In this document: one piece after another, positions 43,289 through 52,780 of the stretch | Numbering within the stretch: the first letter of the stretch is position 1 | How the letters are laid out: every line of letters starts with the position of its first letter | Source of the DNA: Thioglobus_C sp964448305 | GTDB lineage: Bacteria; Pseudomonadota; Gammaproteobacteria; PS1; Pseudothioglobaceae | Assembly (NCBI GenBank): GCA_964448305.1 | Contig: CAYUWB010000002.1 | Coordinates: forward strand, 31,868-95,867 | Direction: 5' to 3' | DNA length: 64,000 nucleotides | Translations under genes and position numbers: made by a program | Notes under the pieces: model-generated | What the model was told of the DNA's origin: nothing | Seen by the model: the letters and a program-made list of their open reading frames with translations, nothing else | Database searches by the model: none

Positions 43289-43927
43289 CTATACGTATTC
43301 TTCGATAAATTCTCTAAATTTCTTGTGTGACATAATTTGCGTGCCATCACAATTAAATGACATAGAAATTGTTGAATTAAATAAATTAATCACTGCTGAA
43401 CGCAAGTAATAACCTTCTAAATTACGTAAAGCAGGAATGTGTTCAATGATGTACCTAAGTTCATCTTCATCTGTAAGTTGCTTCATAATTTCATTGCGTG
43501 CATGAAAAGCCTCTTGCCAGTCAGGTGAAAGATATTCAAAAGCATGGTCATGCTCAAGCATATGATAGTAGCGTTTAATCAAAGCTTCTTTTTCATCAAG
43601 AGTAATAACACCAAAATGGTTAAAAACATAATCTGGCACTAGTAAGTTTTCAGCTAAATGTATTTCAACATTGAACGGGTCAAACACCGATGAAGTCTTA
43701 ATTTCGCCATTATTAAGCCCAATAACAATTCGGTAAACACCAGTTGATAACAACAAGAATAAAATAACCTCTAATAATTCGTCTATGTTTTCATCGACTA
43801 AGTTAAGTGTGCGCTCACGGTTATATACGCTGTCACGCAGACTCTTATCACCTTTAACACTACGCATTAGGTTTTCGTCAAAACCATAACCAATCAAGGC
43901 GTTTTTTTTGTTATCTCCAGTATTCAT
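43289..43927 (-). CDS. Unknown 212-aa soluble protein upstream of purD
   Basis: I do not recognise the family. There is no signal peptide. One hydrophobic stretch (ELLEVILFLLLSTGVYRIVIGL, residues about 52-73) could be a buried helix. The rest is acidic and helical, with a His-rich segment RYYHMLEHDHAFEYLSPDW. It is 8 nt from purD and in the same direction. The start has no ribosome binding site. A perfect TATAAT ends 7 nt before the ATG, so it probably begins a leaderless transcript. Confidence 0.75.
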   Translation of the reverse strand: MNTGDNKKNALIGYGFDENLMRSVKGDKSLRDSVYNRERTLNLVDENIDELLEVILFLLLSTGVYRIVIGLNNGEIKTSSVFDPFNVEIHLAENLLVPDYVFNHFGVITLDEKEALIKRYYHMLEHDHAFEYLSPDWQEAFHARNEIMKQLTDEDELRYIIEHIPALRNLEGYYLRSAVINLFNSTISMSFNCDGTQIMSHKKFREFIEEYV

Positions 43928-43934
43928 AATTTAA

Positions 43935-43940
43935 ATTATA
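43935..43940 (-). promoter_or_regulatory. -10 box seven bases before the unknown gene at 43927
   Basis: The minus strand reads TATAAT, seven bases, then ATG. The spacing predicts a start codon at the 5' end of the mRNA. Confidence 0.5.
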
Positions 43941-43948
43941 GTCAATTC

Positions 43949-44860
43949 TTAAATGAATAATCGCTTGGGTTTGATGTCACCCTCTTTATCTGGCTCACCA
44001 ATGCCTAAAAATTGTTTATGGTTATCAAACAACTTAATGATTTCTAATGGGCCTTGCCCACTAGAAGTGATAGATCTGCCGTTCTTAATGTCAGTGGTTT
44101 GTTGCTCATCAAGATAAATACTATCAAAATTTGGCAACATCTCTTCGGTAGCAAATATTTTTTCATCCAGCCTTTGATAATTATCGCTAGCCAGATTTTC
44201 CAAGTCTGAAAATTTAATCGTTTGACCAATGTCAATATGAGCAAAACCTGTACGTCTAAGTTCAATCACATGCGCACCGCAGCCTAATTTATTACCAATG
44301 TCTGCAATCAAGGTGCGAATATAGGTACCCTTAGAGCAAGACACTTCCAAACTAACAACGCCATTTTCATAACCCAGATAATCAATATGATGAATAGTCA
44401 CTGGGCGTGGTGGTCTGTCAACTTCAACACCTTGTCTGGCCAATTTGTACAAAGGTTGTCCGTTTTTTTTGAGAGCTGAATACATTGGCGGCACTTGTTC
44501 AATATCGCCAACAAAATGATTAACAGCCAAGCGAATTTCTTTGTCTGTTAACTGCTCAAAGGGTTGGGTTTTAATGACTTCGCCTTCACTGTCGAGCGTA
44601 TCAGTCGTTTGCCCAAATTGTCCGCGCACAAAATAACGCTTATCGTCATCTAGTAAAAAACCTGCCACCTTAGTTGCCTGTCCTAAACAGATTGGCAAAA
44701 TGCCACTGGCCAACGGGTCTAGGGCGCCAGTATGGCCTGCTTTTTTAGCAAAAAATAATCGTTTAACTTTTTGCAGGGCGGCGTTCGAGCTTAAGCCTGT
44801 GTCTTTATCAAGCAAAACAATACCGTTAATTTCTCTGCCTTTTGGATTGCGCCGTGACAT
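43949..44860 (-). CDS. truB: tRNA pseudouridine(55) synthase TruB
   Basis: TruB makes pseudouridine 55 in the T loop of tRNAs. The 303-aa protein has GIVLLDKDTGLSSNAALQKVK, the catalytic Asp48 in HTGALDPLASGILPICLG, and YSALKKNGQPLYKLARQG. A C-terminal PUA-like part closes it. It follows rbfA by 9 nt in the conserved nusA-infB-rbfA-truB order. Confidence 0.97.
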   Translation of the reverse strand: MSRRNPKGREINGIVLLDKDTGLSSNAALQKVKRLFFAKKAGHTGALDPLASGILPICLGQATKVAGFLLDDDKRYFVRGQFGQTTDTLDSEGEVIKTQPFEQLTDKEIRLAVNHFVGDIEQVPPMYSALKKNGQPLYKLARQGVEVDRPPRPVTIHHIDYLGYENGVVSLEVSCSKGTYIRTLIADIGNKLGCGAHVIELRRTGFAHIDIGQTIKFSDLENLASDNYQRLDEKIFATEEMLPNFDSIYLDEQQTTDIKNGRSITSSGQGPLEIIKLFDNHKQFLGIGEPDKEGDIKPKRLFI

Positions 44861-44869
44861 GGCTAATGA

Positions 44870-45208
44870 TTACAACTTAGACAACAAATCTTCAATTTTA
44901 GCACCTGTATTCGGCGCAGGATCAAAGATAAATTTAAGCGCTGGTGTGTGACGCAAATCTAGCGTTTTAGACAAACGCGAACGGAAAAATCCGCTGGCTT
45001 TATTGAGTAAAGGTTCAACCGTTGCTTGTTCAGATTCTGGCACAGTGTAGAAGACTTTGGCGCTACTTAAATCTCGGCTAGATAATACATCAGTCACGCT
45101 CACTGCCTGTAATCTAGGGTCTTTAATCGCTGTTTTTAGCAGCATGACCAACTCACGACGAATCAATTCATTAACGCGTTCAACTCGATAAGAAGGTTGC
45201 TCTGCCAT
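44870..45208 (-). CDS. rbfA: Ribosome-binding factor A
   Basis: RbfA supports 16S rRNA maturation and cold growth. The 112-aa KH-like protein has RVERVNELIRRELVMLL, the AVSVTDVLSSRDLSSAKVFYTV region and LRHTPALKFIFDPAP. It lies between infB (11 nt) and truB (9 nt). Confidence 0.96.
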   Translation of the reverse strand: MAEQPSYRVERVNELIRRELVMLLKTAIKDPRLQAVSVTDVLSSRDLSSAKVFYTVPESEQATVEPLLNKASGFFRSRLSKTLDLRHTPALKFIFDPAPNTGAKIEDLLSKL

Positions 45209-45219
45209 TAATTAGTATT

Positions 45220-47634
45220 TTATAAACTACGCGCCGTTTCAACACGCTCAAATACTTCGATCTGATCACCTGGTTGAACATCGTTATAGCCTGCTACGCC
45301 GATACCGCATTCGGTGCCCGATTTAACTTCTTTAACATCGTCCTTGAAACGTCTTAGAGATTCTAACTCACCTTCATAGATAACCACGCTATCACGCAAA
45401 ACACGAATCGGTGAATCTTTTCTAACCACGCCTTCTTCAACCATACAGCCGGCAATATCGCCCAACTTCTGTGACTTAAATACATCTTTCACATTGGCAA
45501 TACCAATAATGTTTTCACTTAGTTCAGGGCTAAGTAGTCCGCTCATAATCGCCTTAACATCATCAATTAGGTTATAGATGATCGAATAATATTCAATGCG
45601 CACACCTTCATTATCAGCTGTCTTACGTGCTACTGCATCCGCACGTACATTAAAGCCAAGCACTAAAGCCTCTGAGGTTGCTGCCAGAGTAATGTCAGTA
45701 TTATTAATACCGCCCACACCACTTGAAACCACTTTTACGCGCACTTCATCAGTTGATAATTCTTCTAGTGCTTCTACCAATGCTTGAGCTGATCCTCGTA
45801 CATCTGACTTTAACAAGACGTTAACCGTGGAAACATCACCTTCTTCCATTTTCTGCAGGAAGTTATCCATTTTTGAGGCCTGCTGTCTTTGTAATTCAGC
45901 TTCACGATCACGTGTTTTTCTAAAGTCAGCTACTTCACGCGCTTTACGTTCAGACTCTACCACCAAAACTTCGTCACCTGAATCCGGCACACCAGACAAG
46001 CCTAACACCTCAACCGGTGTTGATGGGCCTGCTTCTTTTAATACCTTGCCGTGGTCGTTAACAATTTGTTTAACCTTGCCGTATTCTAAACCGGCAATCA
46101 TAATATCGCCTTTTTTCAAGGTGCCTGATTGAACCAAAATAGTGGTTACTTTGCCGCGGCCTTTTTCAAGACGCGCTTCTAATACAATACCGTGTGCCGG
46201 GCCTTTAGCCATTGCTGAAAACTCTAATACTTCAGCTGTTAATGTAATAGCATCTAGTAAAGCATCAATACCTTCACCTGTATGTGCAGATACTGGCATC
46301 ATCATCACATCCCCGCCCCAGTCCTCTGAAATTACATCATGAGTTGAAAGCACCTGCTTAATCTTATCAATGTCTGCGCCTTCTTTGTCAATTTTGTTGA
46401 TGGCAACAATGATTGGAACATCGGCTGTTTGTGCATGTTTAATTGACTCAATTGTTTGTGGCATAACGCCATCATCAGCAGCAACAACCAAGATCACAAT
46501 GTCGGTTGAATTCGCACCACGAGAGCGCATTTTTGAAAACGCTGCGTGTCCCGGTGTATCAATAAAGGTAATTGCACCCTCATTTGCCTGCACTTGATAG
46601 GCACCAATATGTTGAGTAATGCCACCCGCTTCGCCATCGGCAACCTTAGCCTTACGAATATAGTCTAATAACGAAGTTTTACCATGATCAACATGGCCCA
46701 TAATTGTAACCACTGGTGGTCTAGGGCTTTCATCACCCGTTGCTTTTGATTTTTCAATCAGCGTGTCCTCAACAGTCTCTTCTTTACTAGCAACACCTTT
46801 GTGGCCCATTTCTTCAACCACTAATAACGCAGTATCTTGGTCAATCACATCATTTAGCGTTACCATCACGCCCATGCCCATTAGTACTTTTAATACCTCT
46901 CCAGCTTTGGTGGTCATTTTTTGTGCTAAATCAAGGACTTTAATATTTTCAGGAATAGCCACTTCATGCACTACTTTTTCAATCGGTTTTTGGAAGCCGT
47001 GTTGTGCTTGCTCTTCTTGAATTTTTTGGCTTAAACGCGTTCTGTCTTTTTTCTTTAATTTACGATTTGGGTTGTGCTTAGCCACATGCAACTGCTGACG
47101 GCCATTGGCTTTACCTGGTGTATTGCGCAAACGCTTTGGTTTTTTCTCTTCAGCAGGCGCTTCTTTCTTTGTTGCCTGTTCTTTTGCTTGTTGTTTTGCT
47201 GCCTCTTGTTGCTCTTTTTGCGCTTGTGCTTGTTCTTTTTGTAGGCGCGTCATTTCTTGGCGCTTGGCATCTTGAGCTGATTGCTTTTCATCTGCTGCAC
47301 GACCAGCTTCTAAGGCTGCTTGCGCTTTAAGTGCTGCTTCATTATTAGCAGGTTCACTCGCTTGGGCTTGGGTTTTCTTAACACGTTTCTTCTTAACCTG
47401 CACTTTAACACCACCCGTGCTTGCGCTTGATTTGGTGCTTGGCTTACGTGAAACCGACATGTTAGATTTGCTACTTGAGCGCTTTGACAAACTGCCCATC
47501 AAGATTTTACGTTCATCGGCTGAAATTTCAGAATCTACCGTTTTGTCATTCACGCCTGCATTCGCTAGAATCGTAACAACCTCTTCCGGGGTTTTTTTCA
47601 GTAATTTAGATAACGTTTGAACTGTGTGTGCCAT
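45220..47634 (-). CDS. infB: Translation initiation factor IF-2
   Basis: IF-2 brings initiator tRNA to the ribosome. The 804-aa protein has an IF2_N domain, a long charged Ala/Lys/Glu/Gln linker (about residues 75-175) and the GTPase domain with GHVDHGKTSLLDYIR, DTPGHAAF and NKIDKEGAD. The C-terminal fMet-tRNA-binding domains follow. The linker is typical of the family. It lies 55 nt from nusA in the same operon. Confidence 0.98.
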   Translation of the reverse strand: MAHTVQTLSKLLKKTPEEVVTILANAGVNDKTVDSEISADERKILMGSLSKRSSSKSNMSVSRKPSTKSSASTGGVKVQVKKKRVKKTQAQASEPANNEAALKAQAALEAGRAADEKQSAQDAKRQEMTRLQKEQAQAQKEQQEAAKQQAKEQATKKEAPAEEKKPKRLRNTPGKANGRQQLHVAKHNPNRKLKKKDRTRLSQKIQEEQAQHGFQKPIEKVVHEVAIPENIKVLDLAQKMTTKAGEVLKVLMGMGVMVTLNDVIDQDTALLVVEEMGHKGVASKEETVEDTLIEKSKATGDESPRPPVVTIMGHVDHGKTSLLDYIRKAKVADGEAGGITQHIGAYQVQANEGAITFIDTPGHAAFSKMRSRGANSTDIVILVVAADDGVMPQTIESIKHAQTADVPIIVAINKIDKEGADIDKIKQVLSTHDVISEDWGGDVMMMPVSAHTGEGIDALLDAITLTAEVLEFSAMAKGPAHGIVLEARLEKGRGKVTTILVQSGTLKKGDIMIAGLEYGKVKQIVNDHGKVLKEAGPSTPVEVLGLSGVPDSGDEVLVVESERKAREVADFRKTRDREAELQRQQASKMDNFLQKMEEGDVSTVNVLLKSDVRGSAQALVEALEELSTDEVRVKVVSSGVGGINNTDITLAATSEALVLGFNVRADAVARKTADNEGVRIEYYSIIYNLIDDVKAIMSGLLSPELSENIIGIANVKDVFKSQKLGDIAGCMVEEGVVRKDSPIRVLRDSVVIYEGELESLRRFKDDVKEVKSGTECGIGVAGYNDVQPGDQIEVFERVETARSL

Positions 47635-47689
47635 AATGCTTGCCTATTGTTTTATTTGTTTTTAATTAAGTTTTTTTATCTTTACTTAA

Positions 47690-49165
47690 TTAATCAAACC
47701 ATCCTTCATTTTCTCTTGCGGTCATAATAACAGCCGATGCTGCCTCAGTGTCCATATCTTGAATATCTAACAACTCATCAATTGACAATTCTGCTAGGTC
47801 ATCCACGGTTGCAACTTCAGCTTCGATTAATGCTTGCGCCAAATCTTCATCAACCCCTTCAACACTCATTAACACTTCAGAAGATTCTGCATCGCCTAGA
47901 GCTTGCACTAATTGTGCATCAGAAGCGCGTTCTTGTAATTCTTCAACCATTGATGCGTCAAACTCTTCAATACCTTCTAGGCTGGCTGCGTCTGCATCAG
48001 CAACTTCATCAACACTACCAAAACCTTCATCAATTAGTACGCCGGCTACTTCAGAATCAACGCCAAGCTGTTCAGCTAGTTTGTCACTAACTTTTTGGTT
48101 TTCTTCTGCTTGCTTGTCGTCTGACTCACCGACTGACATCACATTAAGTTTCCAACCTGTTAGGCGTGAAGCCAACTTAATATTCTGACCACCACGGCCA
48201 ATTGCGAGTGCTAACTGATCTTCCTCAACGGCGATATCCATTGAATTTTTGTCTTCATCAACAACGATAGAGCTAACCTCAGCAGGCGCCATCGCGTTAA
48301 TCACAAACTGTGCGGGATCTTCATCCCAAAGGATAATATCAACACGCTCACCATTCAGTTCATTTGATACTGCTTGCACACGTGCGCCACGCATACCAAT
48401 ACAAGAGCCAATTGGATCAAGACGCTTGTCTTTTGCCTTAACGGCTAATTTTGAACGTAAACCAGGATCACGACTACCGCCCATAATCTCAATCACACCT
48501 TCAGAAATCTCTGGCACTTCCATCTCAAATAGTTCGATCATCATCTCAGGCGCTGTACGACTTAAGAAAATCTGCGCACCGCGTGGGCTTGATTTAACTT
48601 CTTTAATGTAGGCTCTTAGACGATCATTTTTACGAATCGATTCATTCGGAATTAAGTCAAACTTGGAAATCATGCCATCAACACCGCCCATATCGACATA
48701 GGCATTGCCTCGGTCAATACGCTTTACCGTTACCATAATCACTTCGCCCACACGCTTGGTGTAGTCTTCAACAATCACTTCTCTTTCCGCTTCGCGTACT
48801 TTTTGAATAATCACTTGTTTTACAACTTGAGCAGCGATACGACCAAACTCTTCGGTCTCTATTGGCTCACGTACAAAATCATCAACCGCTACGCCATTGG
48901 CGTCTTTTGCATGAACGTGTAATTCTGTATCAAACTCGGTGCCGTCATCATCAACAAAGTTTTCACCGTCTTCAATCACCATCCATTGTCTAAAAGTATT
49001 AAATTCACCGGTTTTTCTATCGATTTCAACATGCGCATCAATGTTTTTGCGTTTCTTTGTTGCAACAGCCAATGCCTCTTCTAAAGACTCAAGTACATCT
49101 TCTTTAGAAATGTTCTTTTCATTAGAAATTGCCTCAACCATTAAAAATAATTCTTTACCTTCCAC
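47690..49165 (-). CDS. nusA: Transcription termination/antitermination factor NusA
   Basis: NusA modulates RNA polymerase pausing and termination. The 491-aa protein has an N-terminal RNAP-binding domain, S1 (GEVIMVTVKRIDRGNAYVDMG), two KH domains (SCIGMRGARVQAVSNEL; LAIGRGGQNIKLASRL) and two acidic C-terminal repeats. I kept the GTG start at 49165 because AGGAG lies 7 nt upstream and the resulting N-terminus matches the family (LMVEAISNEKN). It follows rimP by 13 nt. Confidence 0.97.
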   Translation of the reverse strand: MEGKELFLMVEAISNEKNISKEDVLESLEEALAVATKKRKNIDAHVEIDRKTGEFNTFRQWMVIEDGENFVDDDGTEFDTELHVHAKDANGVAVDDFVREPIETEEFGRIAAQVVKQVIIQKVREAEREVIVEDYTKRVGEVIMVTVKRIDRGNAYVDMGGVDGMISKFDLIPNESIRKNDRLRAYIKEVKSSPRGAQIFLSRTAPEMMIELFEMEVPEISEGVIEIMGGSRDPGLRSKLAVKAKDKRLDPIGSCIGMRGARVQAVSNELNGERVDIILWDEDPAQFVINAMAPAEVSSIVVDEDKNSMDIAVEEDQLALAIGRGGQNIKLASRLTGWKLNVMSVGESDDKQAEENQKVSDKLAEQLGVDSEVAGVLIDEGFGSVDEVADADAASLEGIEEFDASMVEELQERASDAQLVQALGDAESSEVLMSVEGVDEDLAQALIEAEVATVDDLAELSIDELLDIQDMDTEAASAVIMTARENEGWFD

Positions 49166-49178
49166 GTCTTTCTCCTGC

Positions 49179-49640
49179 TTAAAAGTCGGCGACTAAGTTC
49201 GCCTTTTCAATTAACTCAATATCCAGCATGACTGGACCTAATTCTGTTACTAATTCAATACTATTGTTGGTTTCACTAACACTGCCAATGGCGCCATTAA
49301 ATTTTCTTTGTCCATCAATTGGTCTAACCAATCGTAGTTTAATATCATGGCCCAAAAAGCGCTGATAATGCCCAACATGAAACAATGGACGCTCTATACC
49401 TGGCGATGATACTTCTAAATTGTACTGGCCTGTGATGGGGTCTTCCACATCCAAAATCGCACTAATCTGTCTTGACACTGCTTCGCAATCATCAACACCA
49501 ATGCCGTTATCTGAGTCAATATAAATTCTCAGAATACTGTGCTTGCCGCTAGCAACATATTCAATCCCCACCAGTTCGTAGCCCATGTCTACAATCACAG
49601 GGTTGATTAATGCTTCAATTTTGTCAGCAACTTTTGCCAT
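49179..49640 (-). CDS. rimP: Ribosome maturation factor RimP
   Basis: RimP aids maturation of the 30S subunit. The 153-aa protein shows INPVIVDMGYELVGIEYV, RIYIDSDNGIGVDDCEAVSRQI and the signature YNLEVSSPGIERPLF. It is the first protein gene of the rimP-nusA-infB-rbfA-truB operon, and a terminator and the initiator tRNA precede it. Confidence 0.95.
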   Translation of the reverse strand: MAKVADKIEALINPVIVDMGYELVGIEYVASGKHSILRIYIDSDNGIGVDDCEAVSRQISAILDVEDPITGQYNLEVSSPGIERPLFHVGHYQRFLGHDIKLRLVRPIDGQRKFNGAIGSVSETNNSIELVTELGPVMLDIELIEKANLVADF

Positions 49641-49665
49641 TACTTAATCGTCAAATAAAACCTAA

Positions 49666-49688
49666 TAAAAACCCCCTAAAAAGGGGGT
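49666..49688 (-). terminator. Terminator between tRNA-fMet and rimP
   Basis: ACCCCC-TTTTTA-GGGGGT followed by four T and ATT on the minus strand forms a strong hairpin right behind the tRNA gene. Confidence 0.85.
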
Positions 49689-49696
49689 CGTAATTT

Positions 49697-49773
<77 letters not shown>

Positions 49774-49862
49774 CTAAAGGCGGCAATAATACGCTCTTGT
49801 GATGGCGTTGTCCAGTAAAAATATAAGTTATTTCAATGACTTTACTAAAAATCGGCCGATCT

Positions 49863-50147
49863 TTAAAGACTAGATTTAGAAACATGGCTTGCACCATGTA
49901 CTTTAATCTTATAACCTTTTGCCAACAAATGCTTAACGTAAAGCTTGTTATAAGTAAAGAAAAATACAATATTTGCCAGCCCCAATGTCAATATGCACAA
50001 AGGTGCCATCAGTATCACTGACTTCCAATCACGGCGATAAATAGCTGGACAAAAGAACAAACACAACGAAGTCCAAGAGAAACCGACAGGGGCGTGTTTC
50101 ACTTCTCCAGTTCCAGCGTTTGTTAGTGTTAGTGTTGTGTAAGCCAA
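49863..50147 (-). CDS. Small membrane protein of unknown function, 94 aa
   Basis: A polar N-terminus (TLTLTNAGTGEVKHAPVGFSW) is followed by two hydrophobic segments (about 24-36 and 44-66) and a basic tail (KGYKIKVHG). The start is a TTG at 50147 with CTTGAGGAGA ending 6 nt upstream, so I trust it. Proteins with this layout are seen as lone membrane proteins near toxin or phage genes elsewhere, but I do not claim a family. Confidence 0.7.
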   Translation of the reverse strand: MAYTTLTLTNAGTGEVKHAPVGFSWTSLCLFFCPAIYRRDWKSVILMAPLCILTLGLANIVFFFTYNKLYVKHLLAKGYKIKVHGASHVSKSSL

Positions 50148-50211
50148 ATATATCTCCTCAAGCGGGTCATTGTACCGATTTTTGATTATCTTTCAACACC
50201 CTAATCCAAAG

Positions 50212-50217
50212 TATAAT
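50212..50217 (+). promoter_or_regulatory. -10 box seven bases before gshB
   Basis: TATAAT, seven bases, then the ATG at 50225, with no ribosome binding site. A leaderless transcript is predicted. Confidence 0.5.
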
Positions 50218-50224
50218 ACGAACC

Positions 50225-51172
50225 ATGAAACTCGCTGTACTGATGGATGATATTGCCAATATCAATCCAAAAAAAGATTCTTCACTGGCGATGATGCTTG
50301 AGGCTTCACGTCGTGGTTGGGAAATTTATACCTTCGACACAACAGACTTGTTTGCCGAACAAGGGAAAATTCTTGCCCACGCATCAAAAACCACAGTCAC
50401 TGATCACGTCGATAATTGGTTTGAAAAACAACACAATCAAGCCATAGAGTTAAGTGAGTTTGATGTCATCTTAATGCGTAAAGACCCACCTTTTAACATG
50501 GATTACATTTACGCTACTTATTTACTAGAACAGGCTGAGAATGCTGGCGTACTGGTTGTTAATAAACCGCAATCTCTACGTGATGCTAATGAAAAATTAT
50601 TCGCACTTAACTTTGCGCACTGTATGCCATCAACACTGATTAGCCCTCAGATAGATCAAATTAAATCCTTTATTAAGACAGAAAAAACCGTTGTGGTGAA
50701 GCCACTGGATGGTATGGGTGGTAACGATATTTTTAAACTGAGTGAGGGTGACGACAATATTGACGAAATACTCGATTACTTAACTCACCAAGGTACACGC
50801 CAAATCCTCACTCAAGAATTCTTGAGTGATATTGCCAAAGGCGATAAGCGCATTCTGCTTATTAATGGCAAACCGATTGATTACGCGCTAGCACGCATGC
50901 CGGCTAAAGGTAGTTTTAAAGGCAACTTGGCAGCAGGCGCCACTGGCGTCGGACAACCTTTAAGTGATAGGGATTACTATTTATGTGAACAAATTGGCCC
51001 TACTTTAAAAGACAAAGGCTTAATGTTTGTTGGGCTTGATGTGATTGGTGATTATATTACTGAAATTAACGTCACCAGCCCAACCTGTATTCGTGAACTT
51101 GATGCGCAATTTGATCTCAATATTGCCGGCGTATTGTTTGACGCTATTGAGCACCAACTAAATAACGCGTAA
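50225..51172 (+). CDS. gshB: Glutathione synthetase
   Basis: GshB joins glycine to gamma-glutamylcysteine. The 315-aa ATP-grasp enzyme matches the family from the first residue (KLAVLMDDIANINPKKDSSLAMM, in parts). It has LMRKDPPFNMDYIYATYLLE, VVKPLDGMGGNDIF, RMPAKGSFKGNLAAG and EINVTSPTCIRELD. The good N-terminal match makes the start certain despite the missing ribosome binding site. Its end overlaps the convergent crcB by 29 bp. gshA is not in the window. Confidence 0.96.
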   Translation: MKLAVLMDDIANINPKKDSSLAMMLEASRRGWEIYTFDTTDLFAEQGKILAHASKTTVTDHVDNWFEKQHNQAIELSEFDVILMRKDPPFNMDYIYATYLLEQAENAGVLVVNKPQSLRDANEKLFALNFAHCMPSTLISPQIDQIKSFIKTEKTVVVKPLDGMGGNDIFKLSEGDDNIDEILDYLTHQGTRQILTQEFLSDIAKGDKRILLINGKPIDYALARMPAKGSFKGNLAAGATGVGQPLSDRDYYLCEQIGPTLKDKGLMFVGLDVIGDYITEINVTSPTCIRELDAQFDLNIAGVLFDAIEHQLNNA

Positions 51173-51539
51173 GCACCACACCAGCGCCTGCTGCTGATAA
51201 CGACAGCAAAATATTTAATAAAATATTAACACTGGCTTGGCCGTAATGTCCTAGGCTCATCATCTCAATTGACTCCCAAGATAGGGTTGACATCGTGGTT
51301 AAAGAACCCGTAAAGCCAATCAATAGTAACAATCGATAAGCCTCATGTAGGGCGGCCTTTTCTAAAACAATCACCACCAGTACGCCTGCCAAAAACGAGC
51401 CAATAATATTCGCACTTAAAGTGCCATAAGGGAAAGCTGGACCAAATGTTGTGTTCATAAATTGTGTTAGATAATAACGAATAGATGCGCCAATCGTTGC
51501 ACCAATACCGATTGCTGCAATCGTTGGTAGTACATTCAT
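51144..51539 (-). CDS. crcB: Fluoride channel CrcB (Fluc)
   Basis: CrcB exports fluoride ions as a dual-topology dimer. The 131-aa protein has four hydrophobic segments and the motifs GATIGASIRYYL, YGTLSANIIGSFLAG and GFTGSLTTMSTLSWE. No fluoride riboswitch can precede it, since it overlaps rarA by 4 bp and is last in the apbE-rarA-crcB string. Confidence 0.93.
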   Translation of the reverse strand: MNVLPTIAAIGIGATIGASIRYYLTQFMNTTFGPAFPYGTLSANIIGSFLAGVLVVIVLEKAALHEAYRLLLLIGFTGSLTTMSTLSWESIEMMSLGHYGQASVNILLNILLSLSAAGAGVVLTRYLVGAQ

Positions 51540-52780
51540 CTTTTACCTCTTAATTGATCTAGTTTTTCTTTGATTTTAATCTCTAAACCCCGATCTGTTG
51601 GCGCATAATATTGTTGCTCGCCTAGTGCTTCTGGAAAATAAGTCTGCCCTTGTGCAATACCCTCTTTCTCATCATGCGCATATCGATAGCCCTCACCATA
51701 GCCCAAATCATTCATCAGCTGAGTTGGTGCATTACATAAATGCTTTGGCACCGCCAAATCAGCAGTGGCTTTTGCCTCAATCATTGCTTGATTAAAAGCC
51801 TTATAGACTGCGTTAGATTTTGGTGCAACGGCGCAATACGTCGCCGCTTGGGCAATGGCTCGATTGCCCTCTTTATCGCCCACACGCTCATATACATCCC
51901 AGGCATTAAGGGTAATTTCTAATGCTCTTGGATCCGCATTGCCAATGTCTTCTGAAGCAATGGCTAATAATCGTCTGGCAATGGTTTTTGGATCGCAACC
52001 ACCCACCAACATTCTGGCCATCCAATAAAGTGCTGCGTCTGGTGAAGAGCCACGTACTGATTTGTGGAAAGCCGAGAGTTGCTGATAAAAAATATCCCCA
52101 CCTTTATCAAAGGCGCCAATTTTATCTTGTAATAATTGCCCAACCGATTGCACATCTAAGTTGGTCAATTTAGCCAATGCAATTTGTTCAACAATATTAA
52201 TCAATCGACGTGCATCGCCGCTACTGGCGTTAATAATTTGTGCGCTCACTGCTTGATCATGAATCTCAAGCTGCTCGTGTGTCAAGGCTCTTTCTAATAT
52301 TTGAGACAACTCTTGTGCGCTTAAAGAGTTAAGCACATACACGCTCAAACGCGACAAAAGCGCTCGGTTAAGCTCAAATGATGGGTTCTCAGTGGTGGCG
52401 CCAATGAGTGTAATAAGGCCTGATTCAATATGGGGCAAAAATCCGTCTTGTTGGGCTTTGTTAAACCGATGTATTTCATCAACAAATAAAATGGTTTTTT
52501 GCCCGATATTTTGAAACTTTTTGGCATTTTCAACCACAGCTCTTAGCTCTTTTACCCCATCTAACACCGCACTCATTTGTGCAAAATGACCATCAACCTG
52601 ATTAGCAATAATGCGCGCCAAAGTGGTTTTACCCGTGCCTGATGGGCCCCACAAAATCATAGAGTGTAGTTGCTGACGATCAATCGCTTGCTTAAGTGGA
52701 TGTGTGTCGTTCAATAGATGAGTTTGACCAAAAAAATCATCTAGTGTCTGTGGTCTTAAATTTTCCGCCAAGGGCTTCAT
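51536..52780 (-). CDS. rarA: Replication-associated recombination protein A (RarA/MgsA)
   Basis: RarA is a clamp-loader-like AAA+ ATPase acting at stalled forks. The 414-aa protein has Walker A (GPSGTGKTTLARI, about 47-59), Walker B and sensor (LFVDEIHRFNKAQQDGFLPHIE, in parts), IGATTENPSFELN and the C-terminal tetramerisation region with RMLVGGCDPKTIARRLL. It overlaps crcB and apbE by 4 bp each. Confidence 0.95.
   Translation of the reverse strand: MKPLAENLRPQTLDDFFGQTHLLNDTHPLKQAIDRQQLHSMILWGPSGTGKTTLARIIANQVDGHFAQMSAVLDGVKELRAVVENAKKFQNIGQKTILFVDEIHRFNKAQQDGFLPHIESGLITLIGATTENPSFELNRALLSRLSVYVLNSLSAQELSQILERALTHEQLEIHDQAVSAQIINASSGDARRLINIVEQIALAKLTNLDVQSVGQLLQDKIGAFDKGGDIFYQQLSAFHKSVRGSSPDAALYWMARMLVGGCDPKTIARRLLAIASEDIGNADPRALEITLNAWDVYERVGDKEGNRAIAQAATYCAVAPKSNAVYKAFNQAMIEAKATADLAVPKHLCNAPTQLMNDLGYGEGYRYAHDEKEGIAQGQTYFPEALGEQQYYAPTDRGLEIKIKEKLDQLRGKR

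Noticed and set aside
47118..47330. Hydrophobic plus-strand frame inside infB
   Set aside because: It is the complement of the Ala/Lys/Glu/Gln-rich IF-2 linker, which always yields Leu/Val-rich antisense frames.
51144..51540. Fluoride riboswitch for crcB
   Set aside because: crcB overlaps rarA by 4 bp, so there is no leader in which such an element could lie.
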